In this document: piece by piece, positions 35,781 through 44,304 of the stretch
Numbering within the stretch: the stretch's first letter is position 1
How the letters are laid out: every line of letters begins with the position of its first letter
Made by a program: the position numbers and the translations under genes
Notes under the pieces: generated by a model
What the model saw: only the letters and a program-made list of their open reading frames with translations
The model's database searches: none
Told to the model about the DNA's origin: nothing
NCBI GenBank assembly: GCA_021776375.1
Contig: JAJFGA010000051.1
Coordinates: 186,001-250,000, forward strand
DNA from: Hyphococcus sp.
GTDB taxonomy: Bacteria > Pseudomonadota > Alphaproteobacteria > Caulobacterales > Parvularculaceae
Reading direction: 5' to 3'
Length of the DNA stretch: 64,000 nt

Positions 35781-36171
35781 AGAGGGGCCTCATGGCGATC
35801 AACACAAATCGGACTAGCCGATACTAATACATAATACAATCTGTTCTATGAATTTTCAAAACCCTATGCACGCTTTGCAGCATATCCAACGCGCAACACT
35901 GTCGTGCGCCAGAGCATCGAGATTGATGAAAAGAAAACGCGAGTCCAGCGGCCCACGCCAAACTCACTGGTTATGGTCGCCGGCGTCACGCCCGGAGCCT
36001 AGTTCTCCGCCAAGAAATACCGGATGCCCCTCAGCACAAATGATGGGGCCATCCACAAAGCCGAGCACAGCGCGGCCCTATCCAAGCTGGCCCTTTGCAT
36101 CACATCGATCGTAAGGTCGTTGTTGCGATCATTCGCGCAAGATCGGCGATGGCAGAGTTTAAACTGCGTCG
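35781..36171. other. Gene-poor region upstream of oxyR
   Basis: 391 bp without a supported gene. An 88-codon frame on the plus strand (35848-36114) has no ribosome-binding site or recognisable domain. On the minus strand a stretch reading roughly VLGFVDGPIICAEGHPV (about 36055-35990) is flanked by stop codons and could be a decayed fragment. The short repeat ATCGG-actag-CCGAT (about 35806-35820) lies just upstream of oxyR. Confidence 0.5.
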
Positions 36172-36765
36172 TTATTTAACGCGTCGGACCAGAATTGAGA
36201 TCCGCGCGTTTGTCAATCGAAGGGCGTAGGCGCCCATAGCGCGCCTCTTGATGATAACGTCCAGACCTGACTCAGCCCCGCGGCGGACACGCAATTTATT
36301 TGTATCACCCTGAAGCTGCCGCCAGACTTGTCCGTTTTCCAAGACGACAATGAATTTGCCGCTTTTAGTTGTGGTTATTGACGCTGCAATCCCTCGTAAT
36401 TCTTTTTTCCGCTCGCGACCGTCTTTTTTGACAAGATTTTCAGCGCCAAAGCTCGCATCCGGGTCAACTTCTTCTGCATCATAAGGGGCTGGGGGGGGCG
36501 TTACAGCAGGCAAGGCGGCGACAGATGTTGTATTTTTTCCGCCCTGGCTTTCCGTCTGTTGTGCTTGAGCAGACCGCTCCAGCACCTCATCCAAAAACTT
36601 GGTCGCGCGATCAAAACAACGAAGGCGCGCCTTTGATTTGGAAATCCCTCGGCACGAGGCGATATCATGCATGGCGTCAGATTCGGATGGCTCGGCGGCC
36701 ATAGACGGCGGCACAAAACTGAGGCCCATCAAGAAAATGAGCGCTTTAAGGGTATGCTTCATCAT
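36172..36765 (-). CDS. Exported protein of unknown function
   Basis: 197 residues with a signal peptide (1-24, ending SMAA). A short N-terminal segment, CRGISKSKARLRCFDR (about 38-53), has two Cys that could pair; this type of segment is found in several secreted or type VI-associated proteins. The middle (about 60-110) is Pro/Ala-rich and probably flexible. The C-terminal part (about 120-197) reads GKFIVVLENGQVWRQLQGD and then many Arg/Lys, suggesting a small beta domain. I do not recognise a function. It has no operon partner. Confidence 0.75.
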   Translation of the reverse strand: MMKHTLKALIFLMGLSFVPPSMAAEPSESDAMHDIASCRGISKSKARLRCFDRATKFLDEVLERSAQAQQTESQGGKNTTSVAALPAVTPPPAPYDAEEVDPDASFGAENLVKKDGRERKKELRGIAASITTTKSGKFIVVLENGQVWRQLQGDTNKLRVRRGAESGLDVIIKRRAMGAYALRLTNARISILVRRVK

Positions 36766-36885
36766 TGTTGTCCGTGATTTGCCTCAAGGAAGGCGGCGAG
36801 TCTACACCATGAAGCAACGATGCGGGAGAGCCCAAAGAGTGTATTGCAGAAATTATCGCCCCCAATTCTTACTTCAGCCCAAACG

Positions 36886-36916
36886 AAAAACGCCTGGCCA
36901 ATTCAATGGCCAGGCG
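36886..36916 (-). terminator. Rho-independent terminator after TonB-dependent receptor gene
   Basis: Perfect 10-bp stem CGCCTGGCCA (36891-36900) and TGGCCAGGCG (36907-36916), 6-nt loop; read leftward it is followed by TTTTTCG. It lies 55 nt past the receptor stop codon. Confidence 0.85.
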
Positions 36917-36970
36917 TAGATTTTGGTTCGAACAGGGTCGCGGGTAAGCGGCCCTAGATCGAGGTTCGCA

Positions 36971-39900
36971 TTAGAAGCGGAGGTTCGCCCCAACAAAGAT
37001 GAACCGACCGATTACGTCATAGTTGCCCGGATAGGTGTTACCGGAGCTGTTACCCGTTGGGCCTACCGTAGCGAAGCCAGGGACAAGCGGCGGATCTCTA
37101 TCCAGAAGGTTGTTCACCCCTGCCCGCAACCGTACGTTTTCAGCAACATCCCAGAATGCAGCAACGTCAAAGTAGCTGAAAGAAGGAATCTCAGCCGCAA
37201 ACGAAGCTGTGTCGAGCGTAATCGCACCCGTCGCAGCATCAATTGAGTTGATACGGTCAACACCTGAGATATACCGCCAGACCGCGCTCAACTGAACATT
37301 GTAGTTGGTCTGATAGGTTGTGGTGAAGCTGTGGACATACTCAGGCGTCGGGTTGCCGCAAGCGGCGTTATAGAAGCCCGCACAGTCGAATTCGCCCTGA
37401 CCTGGAACTGGCAACGTCGTGACCGCAAGATAGTAAGTTGCGTTGTAGTCCCAAGAGAACGAACCCCATTCGTCAAAGTCGTAGCTGTAGGTGATGCGCG
37501 CATCAACACCACGCGTATCAGCTGACGCAATGTTCACCGACGTCGCTGCGATATTATTGGCCGTCCGCGGAAGCTGCGTAAGTGACCCGTCAGTACCACG
37601 ACTGATCAAACTACAGAATTGCGGATCACCCGTCTGCAAGCAGCTGTCAAGTGTGAAAGACGGTGGAATAGCCGAGATAACTTCCTTCAACGCGATGTTG
37701 AAGTAATCGACTGAAACCGTCAGACCCTCGACTTGATGCGGTGTAACGATGGCGCCAACCGTCCAGGTATTGGCAACTTCCGGCGTAAGATCCGTGTTGC
37801 CGCCAATAAGGATGTTCAGCTGACCTGAATCCGGCGGAACGAGGCCGAACAGGGTTGTCGGAAGGCCCGTATTCGCACACTGAGCTGCCGTCGCCGTCGG
37901 CACCTGGCCTGGAGGCGGCGTGCCAGCAATACCGGCGCACGGATCGTTCAATGTCGTCAGGTTGCCGTTTTGCGGCAGGAAGAGTTCGCCGACATTTGGC
38001 GCACGGATCGCACGCGCGTACTGACCGCGAATGCGGACATCATCGGTCGGCGTCCAGGAAAGGCCGGCCGCGAATGTGCTCGAGGTGAAATCACCACCTG
38101 TAACACCGTTACGAATATCGCGAGACCCATAATTGGAATAACGATATGCGCCGGTGATGCTGAGATCTTCGACATACTCCATGCCTTCGACAAGCGGAAT
38201 GGACGTCTCCATGAAGAGTTCCCAGACTTCCGTCTTGCCGTTGGTCGGCAGAACCGCGCCGCCGGCCCCAATCAACAGGCCGCCTGCGTTTGTTCCATCG
38301 CCCTGTGTACTGAGCTGGTCACGGCGATACTCAACACCGAACAGGATGTTTGCACCATTTTCCGCAAACGGGCTCACCATGCCATAACGCTCCAGATTGT
38401 TCTGGATCGTGCCGCTAAAGACAGTCTGTTGCAGATTGCCATTCGTCAGCGACGGCGTATCAAGATATTGCTGCAACGCAGGATCGAAGGTCGCGTTTGG
38501 ATCGAATGCCGTCACGAACGGAATACAATTCGTGTCCGTGCCGTCGAGGAAAGAACGACAGACCGGATTACCCGCACCATCATCAACGATATCAAGTGCG
38601 CGCGCGACATTTGTCGACGTGACCTGATTGAACTGGAGACGTTGCAGGCTGGTTGAAGCAAACTGACCAGAAACATCCCATTCCCAATCGTCGAATGTTG
38701 TGCCGGTGAAGCCGCCAACAACGCGGAAGTTGGTGAGCGTGCGATCATCCGTCCGCGGCCCGCCTTCGACGAAGCGACGGCGGATTTCAGCCGGCGCAAA
38801 ACCGTCAGTGGTGCCGTCAGCGATATCACGTGAGAAGACGCCGCCGCCTGTGTCGGTGCCGCAAATCCTGGCAAGTAACTCAGCAGAAAGAAGCGGGTTG
38901 TCACAGTTTACGCTGTTGATTGACGAACCGAAGGCCGCACTCGGCGCAATTTGTTGCGGCGAATTCGACTGGGTGAAGCCGAAGCTCATATATGCATTAA
39001 TATTATCATTAATGTCATAGTTACCGCTGAAACCAGCGTTAAACCGCTCCACTGCACGGCGCAGCGGGTTGAGCGGGTTGAAGTTGAATGGGTTGTTGAA
39101 GCCCGACGTAAAGCCACTGCCATCCGCATTCAGCGAAAACGCCCCGCTGACGAGCGGGTTGCCAGACGAGTTGAGGATCGTGTTCCCTGAAGCATCCACT
39201 AGCGGGATCGGGTTGTTCGAACCGTCGAGGATGGCGCTAACGTTAAACGTCGTCGGGAAGGGGCCCTGGTTGGAACCGAAGCCAACAACATCCTGGTTGG
39301 TCGGACCAAACTCGAACAGCGCAACCTGCGAGAAGTCGCGATTGCCCATCAAGGTGCCATTAGAATGCAAATAACGGAAATACGCTGTTACGTTCCCGCG
39401 ACCGCCATCAATGTTCGCACCCATTATGCCGCTGATGTCATAGGTTTCATTGTCCGTGACCGAACCGGTGACCGGGTCAAAGCCCGCTCCGCTGATCAAG
39501 GATTGCGCCAACTCACTGCCGTTGCCGGACTGGGCGAAACCAAACAAGCCGTCAATTTCAAAGCCTTCAAAGTCCTTGCGCATGATGAAGTTCGCAACGC
39601 CGGCGATAGCGTCAGAACCATAGACAGCAGAACCGCCGCCCGTTGTGATTTCAACACGCTCTACGAGCTGAGCTGGGACAAGGTTGATGTCTGACGCAAA
39701 GCCGCCCTGGGTCGGTGAACCATAAGGCAAACGCTTGCCGTCAACCAGAACCAGGGTCCGAGTGGCGCCCAGGCCGCGAAGGTTAACTGTCGCGGTGCCG
39801 TTTGCACCGTTCGCAAAGCCGGTGTTTTGGGACGTGCCGGTTGTAATGATTTGCGGCAATGTGTTGAGCAAATCGACGACGTCCGTGGTGCCGCGAATGT

Positions 39901-40102
39901 CAAACGCCTCGGAACCAATCGTCGTTACCGGGCTCGTCGCTACGATATTAGCATCTTTCAGTCGCGAACCCGTGACGACGATGACATCGTCGCTGGCGGC
40001 ATCGTCGGCGCCTTGGGCAAACGCTGGCGCAGCGGTCAGCAGCATTGCGCCCGAAAGCACGGTGCTGCCGAGCAAACGCCCAGCAAAAGTTGAGTTTCTC
40101 AT
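36971..40102 (-). CDS. TonB-dependent outer-membrane receptor
   Basis: 1043-residue ligand-gated porin. Signal peptide (1-29, ending AFAQ), TonB-box-like segment VIVVTGSR (about 40-47), plug domain with VNLRGLGATRTLVLVDGKRLP (first 20: VNLRGLGATRTLVLVDGKRL) and GSAVYGSDAIAGVANFIM (to about 175), then a 22-strand barrel ending in the terminal aromatic GANLRF. The long, Asn/Gly-rich loops and the DNIN/NDNIN style are those of receptors common in Caulobacterales and Sphingomonads. The ligand (siderophore, glycan, peptide) is unknown. AGGAGGG ribosome-binding site 8 nt before the ATG. Upstream are two palindromes (40223-40259). Confidence 0.93.
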   Translation of the reverse strand: MRNSTFAGRLLGSTVLSGAMLLTAAPAFAQGADDAASDDVIVVTGSRLKDANIVATSPVTTIGSEAFDIRGTTDVVDLLNTLPQIITTGTSQNTGFANGANGTATVNLRGLGATRTLVLVDGKRLPYGSPTQGGFASDINLVPAQLVERVEITTGGGSAVYGSDAIAGVANFIMRKDFEGFEIDGLFGFAQSGNGSELAQSLISGAGFDPVTGSVTDNETYDISGIMGANIDGGRGNVTAYFRYLHSNGTLMGNRDFSQVALFEFGPTNQDVVGFGSNQGPFPTTFNVSAILDGSNNPIPLVDASGNTILNSSGNPLVSGAFSLNADGSGFTSGFNNPFNFNPLNPLRRAVERFNAGFSGNYDINDNINAYMSFGFTQSNSPQQIAPSAAFGSSINSVNCDNPLLSAELLARICGTDTGGGVFSRDIADGTTDGFAPAEIRRRFVEGGPRTDDRTLTNFRVVGGFTGTTFDDWEWDVSGQFASTSLQRLQFNQVTSTNVARALDIVDDGAGNPVCRSFLDGTDTNCIPFVTAFDPNATFDPALQQYLDTPSLTNGNLQQTVFSGTIQNNLERYGMVSPFAENGANILFGVEYRRDQLSTQGDGTNAGGLLIGAGGAVLPTNGKTEVWELFMETSIPLVEGMEYVEDLSITGAYRYSNYGSRDIRNGVTGGDFTSSTFAAGLSWTPTDDVRIRGQYARAIRAPNVGELFLPQNGNLTTLNDPCAGIAGTPPPGQVPTATAAQCANTGLPTTLFGLVPPDSGQLNILIGGNTDLTPEVANTWTVGAIVTPHQVEGLTVSVDYFNIALKEVISAIPPSFTLDSCLQTGDPQFCSLISRGTDGSLTQLPRTANNIAATSVNIASADTRGVDARITYSYDFDEWGSFSWDYNATYYLAVTTLPVPGQGEFDCAGFYNAACGNPTPEYVHSFTTTYQTNYNVQLSAVWRYISGVDRINSIDAATGAITLDTASFAAEIPSFSYFDVAAFWDVAENVRLRAGVNNLLDRDPPLVPGFATVGPTGNSSGNTYPGNYDVIGRFIFVGANLRF

Positions 40103-40526
40103 TAATTATCCCTCCTGGTTGTAGACACAACAGTTCAGCGATACTCGTCTGACGAATAAAGCTGCTCTGCAACTTAGCTCCTTTTTGGCTCCCTGACTTA
40201 CCGCCACATGCATGCATGCCAAAGATCGCGTTACGATCTGCACAAATATCGCATTTGTGAGATTGCGGCTGAAGTTATTGTTAAGTTAAACCAACCGTCA
40301 ACATCTAAATCCTTGCGCTTGACGCCCAAATCTCAACCGTACCCTTTTGGCAACAGTTACGCCCACGCTTGTTAAAGCGCGCGCAAGATTGGTTAACGAA
40401 ACCCTAAGTTGTGCGTAGCTTCGCCCTTGCTTGTCGTACAGCATCTTGCTGCATTGCAGCATTTTTGCTCAACCTTAGCTGAAACACCCCATTACGCAGA
40501 TGCCAAGCATGGCGTTGCATGGGTAT
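40103..40526. other. Long 5' region of the TonB-dependent receptor gene
   Basis: 424 bp without a gene. It holds the receptor ribosome-binding site, two palindromes at 40223-40239 and 40241-40259, a CATGCATGCATG run at about 40208-40218, and AT-rich stretches near 40260-40330 that could contain the promoter. No small frame with a ribosome-binding site is apparent. Confidence 0.6.
40223..40259. promoter_or_regulatory. Tandem palindromes upstream of the receptor gene
   Basis: Two perfect inverted repeats side by side: AGATCG-cgtta-CGATCT (40223-40239) and CACAAAT-atcgc-ATTTGTG (40241-40259). They lie 120-157 bp upstream of the receptor ATG. Both have 5-nt spacers and are separated by one nucleotide, which suggests protein-binding sites. 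No regulator gene flanks the locus. Confidence 0.45.
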
Positions 40527-41936
40527 TCATGGACGCGCACTATCCGCCCCGACATCGATTGCGACTGTCAATCGCGCAGTGCCCTTATGAAAAGGCATGG
40601 TCCCATGCCACATGTATGATGGGAATACGGCCATCCGCCCCGCTGCGGGTTTGACAAAGAACTCCGGCTCCAATGCTGGGTCCGTCGCGCAGCCCGGCTC
40701 GCCGAATTTCAACCAACCCGCCTTGGGTTCGTCGGCGTCTTCGACCGGGGGCCTGATATGACAAGCCGACGACAACCACCCGTCTGGATGCACATGATTG
40801 ACGTGAAACCCATTCGGCGGCAACAGCACAGACCAGGCGGACAACAGTTTGTATCCGCCCTGATTGCGGATGCGCAAAACATCATCTCCCTTTTGCAGGC
40901 GATCAACATAGGCTTGCAAAGGCCCGCGCACGGCCTCGGCATACGCCTTAAAAGCGGGAATGTTGGATTCAGTGATTGAGGGTATTTGGCTGCCGTGGCG
41001 AACCGAAAGGAAGAAAGGGTGCGCTTGGAATTTATGGGCGTCATCAAGCCCCGCCTCCAGCTCATCGAGATAAGCTTGAAGACTTGACCACCCTCGCGGC
41101 GTATCGAGCGTCGCCGAAAAAACCAGCGCGTCATAGTCGAAAAGCGCTTTATAACGGTCATCGCCTAACAACCGCCAAGCTGTCGCCAGAAGGGCGATAT
41201 AGTATTGGTTGGTGGGATGACGCGCGCGAAGGCCATTGATCGCTGTTTCGGCGGCCTTAGCCTCTCCGTTCGCCAACAGGGCGGTTACATAAACGGCTAC
41301 GACCTCGTCTTGATCGGGCGCTGCAGCTACCGCCCGGGAGCCAAGCTCAAGCGCTGCTGAGAAATCTTTACTCGCAAGCGCCGCCCGGCAGGCAAAATAA
41401 GCAATCTGCGGGTCTTCGCCAGTTTTGGCCAACAAATCCTTGAGCAAAGAAAACTGCCCGTCGGCGTCGCCCATTTGCCCTGTGATCTCCGCCCGCATCA
41501 CTTGCAAGCCAATGGCGTCAGGGCGTCTTTTTATGGTGTCGTCAATCCATTCCCGTGCTTTTTTAGAGTCTCCTGTCCGCATCCAGATAAGTTGCGCCAG
41601 TTCACGATGGGCCACCGCATCATCAGCGCTCCCCGAAAGCAACGTGCGGTAGGTGTCTTCAGCTTGATCAAAATCTTCAGCGCCCGCCAAAGCCCGGGCA
41701 TATACGAGAAGCGTCTCCGGCCGCCCCAGACCTTTGGAGATGGCGGACGATATAATATCGCGCGCCTCCCGAAACTTGCCGACATCGCCAAGCGCGGCGG
41801 CAAGATTATGCTGATAAATAAGATTGTCGGGATCGCGCGCCGTAAGGGTCTGGAGAATGTTAATCGCCTCGCCATGGCGCCCCTCGGCGCGCAACGCGTT
41901 CGCTTTACTTGCGAGACCCTCAACCGTTTCCGTCAT
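40527..41936 (-). CDS. TPR protein fused to 2-oxoglutarate/Fe(II) oxygenase domain
   Basis: 469 residues: N-terminal tetratricopeptide repeats (about 1-250, starting ANALRAEGRHGEAINILQ) and a C-terminal Fe(II)/2OG oxygenase domain (about 280-469). The iron-binding facial triad is visible as HVHPDGWLSS (His and Asp) and the distal His in PSYMWHGTMPF, with the 2OG-binding Arg in ARLTVAIDV. Such proteins hydroxylate protein or small-molecule substrates; TPRs suggest a protein partner. It is upstream of the TonB receptor on the same strand, 424 bp away. Confidence 0.87.
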   Translation of the reverse strand: MTETVEGLASKANALRAEGRHGEAINILQTLTARDPDNLIYQHNLAAALGDVGKFREARDIISSAISKGLGRPETLLVYARALAGAEDFDQAEDTYRTLLSGSADDAVAHRELAQLIWMRTGDSKKAREWIDDTIKRRPDAIGLQVMRAEITGQMGDADGQFSLLKDLLAKTGEDPQIAYFACRAALASKDFSAALELGSRAVAAAPDQDEVVAVYVTALLANGEAKAAETAINGLRARHPTNQYYIALLATAWRLLGDDRYKALFDYDALVFSATLDTPRGWSSLQAYLDELEAGLDDAHKFQAHPFFLSVRHGSQIPSITESNIPAFKAYAEAVRGPLQAYVDRLQKGDDVLRIRNQGGYKLLSAWSVLLPPNGFHVNHVHPDGWLSSACHIRPPVEDADEPKAGWLKFGEPGCATDPALEPEFFVKPAAGRMAVFPSYMWHGTMPFHKGTARLTVAIDVGADSARP

Positions 41937-42230
41937 AATACAGCTTGTCAGATAAATTCCTGTTCGCCTTGGCGTCTTACGCCGAATGCTGCTGACGCAG
42001 CAAGTTATTACGCCATAGCTCGGTTCAGAACGCTATTTAGTCGCGATCAACGAGCGACCACCGCACTATGGTAACGATCGATAAATCAGAAAGCGCCAGC
42101 CAGGCGACAAACTTAGAGCCTGTTGCTCGACGTTGATCCCTTTGGAGGGGCGGCCTATTTGCATAGCTCAATGCGGCGCTAAGCCGGTCCTAAAGTTCAG
42201 GTGTCAACTTTTTAGACAAAGACAAACAGC
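41937..42230. other. Divergent intergenic region
   Basis: 294 bp between the TPR/oxygenase gene and the alpha/beta hydrolase gene. It must contain both promoters. A small hairpin (CCCT-TTGG-AGGG, about 42139-42150) is present. I see no gene, tRNA or clear operator. Confidence 0.5.
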
Positions 42231-43070
42231 ATGCAAGAATTCAACATTGCCGATAATATTGTGATGCGCGCCAAAGTTTACACTGGCGGCGCGAAAACGC
42301 CCGTCCTGTGCATTCCCGGCCTGACCCGCAACGCCAGTGATTTTGATGACCTTGCACCCAGAATTGCCGCCACTGGCCGCGACGTTGTTGCCATCAGTTT
42401 GCGTGGACGGGGGCAATCTGATCGTGACCCGAACTATCTCAACTACCATCCGGAAACCTATCGTGATGATGTTCTGTCTGTCCTCGACGCGATCGGGATC
42501 GAGACGGCGATTTTTGTCGGCACCTCGCTTGGCGGGATTGTGACGATGGCGGTGCATGGCTCTGCGCCGGAACGCGTTAAGGCCGCTGTGCTCAACGATA
42601 TCGGTCCGGAATTGGCGCCGGAGGGGATCGCCCGGATCGCCGGTTATGTCGGTGCTGGCGCCGGTCCGGCCGCATCGCTTGAAGAGGCCGCGGCGCGTAT
42701 CCGGGCGATCAATGCGGTTGCTTTCCCGGATGCGAGTGACGCCGAATGGCTGGTGTTCGCCCGGCGCACCTTCCGCCAGACCGCCGCCGGCGAGTGGGAG
42801 CTGGATTACGACCCCAATATCGCGCGCGCGCTCATGGAGCTCGGCCCGGAGCCGGATCTGTGGCCGGCGTTTGAAGGCCTTAATTCGACCCCGACCCTGG
42901 TCCTTCGCGGCGCCTTAAGCGATTTGCTGTCATCGGAGATCATCAAAAAGATGCGTGCGGTCTATCCGGGGTTCGATTATGCGGAAGTACCGCGCATTGG
43001 CCATGCGCCAATGATGACCGAACCGGTCGCATGGGCAGCGCTTGAGGCTTTCCTTATGGACATAGACTGA
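42231..43070 (+). CDS. Alpha/beta hydrolase
   Basis: 279-residue esterase/epoxide-hydrolase-like enzyme. Visible: CIPGLTRNASDFDDL (oxyanion His-Gly region), SLRGRGQSDRDPN, the nucleophile elbow GTSLGGIV (Ser about 97), and late His in RIGHAPMMTEP (about 258). The acid is probably Asp in GALSDLLSSE (about 230). The GRGxSD and NYHPETYRDDV features match the haloalkane dehalogenase-like/epoxide hydrolase branch, but the substrate is not predictable. Cytosolic, no signal. Confidence 0.85.
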   Translation: MQEFNIADNIVMRAKVYTGGAKTPVLCIPGLTRNASDFDDLAPRIAATGRDVVAISLRGRGQSDRDPNYLNYHPETYRDDVLSVLDAIGIETAIFVGTSLGGIVTMAVHGSAPERVKAAVLNDIGPELAPEGIARIAGYVGAGAGPAASLEEAAARIRAINAVAFPDASDAEWLVFARRTFRQTAAGEWELDYDPNIARALMELGPEPDLWPAFEGLNSTPTLVLRGALSDLLSSEIIKKMRAVYPGFDYAEVPRIGHAPMMTEPVAWAALEAFLMDID

Positions 43071-43084
43071 CGCAAGACCGCAGC

Positions 43085-43825
43085 TCAGCTGGCCTCGCCG
43101 TGGATCCCGCATTCAGTTTTCGCCGACCCGCGCCAGCGCCCGGCGCGCACATCCTCGCCAGCGGCAACCGGATGAGTGCATGGCCAACAGCCGATCGACG
43201 GATAACCTTGCGCGACCAGCGGATGCGCCGGCAACGCGTTTGCCTCCACATAATCGCCAACCGCTTCACCCGACCAGCGGATCAGCGGATTGACTTTGAT
43301 ATGCGCGCCGCCGGCCTCAAAAGCTGGCAGGTTGATGCGGCCCGCGCCATGAAACTGTTTGCGCCCCGTTATCCAGGCGTCAAAACCTTCAAGAGCGGCG
43401 GCCAGCGGCTCAACCTTGCGTAGCGTGCAACAGGCGTCTGCGTCCCGCTTCCACAACCCGCCATCGCCATCCTGTGTCTCGACATCTTCTGCCATCGGAC
43501 GAATATCACGAACGTCAGTAAGGCCAAGCTGGTTGGCGAGCTTGCGCCGATAGCTGAGGGTTTGCGCAAAATGTTTGCCGGTCTCAAGAAAGATCACCGG
43601 AACCGACTTGTCGATTTGCGAAACAAGACGCAATAGCGCCGCCGATTCTGCGCCAAAGGACGAAACCAGCGCGATGCGGCCGGGAAATTCTGTCTCAATC
43701 GCGTGACGCAATATCTCCTGCGCGTCTGAACAAGAATATTGCATGGCCAGCCGGCGCGCCCGCAAGTCAAGTTCAGTTTCCGGACGCGTCTCGGCCGGCG
43801 CTATTGTTGCTAAGTTAATCGTCAT
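43085..43825 (-). CDS. cysH: Assimilatory adenylyl-sulfate (APS) reductase
   Basis: Reduces activated sulfate to sulfite. 246 residues with SSFGAESAALL (substrate-binding loop, about 55-66) and TGRKQFHGAGR. The catalytic Cys239 lies in ECGIHGE at the C-terminus, and the extra Cys132, Cys133, Cys213 and Cys216 (CC plus CxxC) are the 4Fe-4S ligands that mark the APS type rather than the PAPS type of E. coli. Last gene of the cys operon, 14 nt after the DUF934 gene. Confidence 0.94.
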   Translation of the reverse strand: MTINLATIAPAETRPETELDLRARRLAMQYSCSDAQEILRHAIETEFPGRIALVSSFGAESAALLRLVSQIDKSVPVIFLETGKHFAQTLSYRRKLANQLGLTDVRDIRPMAEDVETQDGDGGLWKRDADACCTLRKVEPLAAALEGFDAWITGRKQFHGAGRINLPAFEAGGAHIKVNPLIRWSGEAVGDYVEANALPAHPLVAQGYPSIGCWPCTHPVAAGEDVRAGRWRGSAKTECGIHGEAS

Positions 43826-43839
43826 CTGAAAAAAATCCG

Positions 43840-44304
43840 TTATGCTGCAGCGGGGCGGTCAAGCCGGCGACGCCAAACCGGTTCTGCACGGTCAGAGGCG
43901 GGCTGATAGGCGAACGAGAGCTCCGCCAAGGCCGTGCTTGCGGCAAAGGCATCATCGCCGGCAAATTCAAACGCATCAAAACCGCAGCGCACCATGAACA
44001 AAGCCTGATCGCGCAACACATCTCCGCGCGCTCTAATCTCGCCAGTATAGCCAAACCGCTCGCGCAACAGCCGCGCCTGCGAATAGGCGCGCCCATCTTT
44101 AAAGGTCGGAAACATTAAAATAATAATCCCGAAGCTGGAGAGATCTTCGGCAATGTGCTCAACACCGATATCATTTTCGATGACCAGCGCCGTCGCGTCT
44201 GCATGCGCTTGTGGGTTATCGCACCAGTCTTCGAGGCTGACTTCCTGCAACGGCTCTTCCAACGCAGGGACGAGATCGGATCCGAATAATTTAAGCAGCG
44301 GCAT
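43840..44304 (-). CDS. DUF934 protein of the sulfur-assimilation operon
   Basis: 154 residues. Members of this family are encoded between cysI and cysH in many alphaproteobacteria, as here. Visible landmarks: FPTFKDGRAYSQARLLRERF (about 85-104), GEIRARGDVLRDQ and CGFDAFEF. No cofactor site is recognisable. Probable partner or assembly factor for sulfite or APS reductase, by context. AAGGAGG 7 nt before its ATG; overlaps the cysI end by 14 nt. Confidence 0.88.
   Translation of the reverse strand: MPLLKLFGSDLVPALEEPLQEVSLEDWCDNPQAHADATALVIENDIGVEHIAEDLSSFGIIILMFPTFKDGRAYSQARLLRERFGYTGEIRARGDVLRDQALFMVRCGFDAFEFAGDDAFAASTALAELSFAYQPASDRAEPVWRRRLDRPAAA

Noticed and set aside
35848-36114. 88-codon frame on the plus strand beside oxyR
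   Set aside because: No ribosome-binding site, no domain, Ser/Pro/Arg-rich composition typical of non-coding frames.
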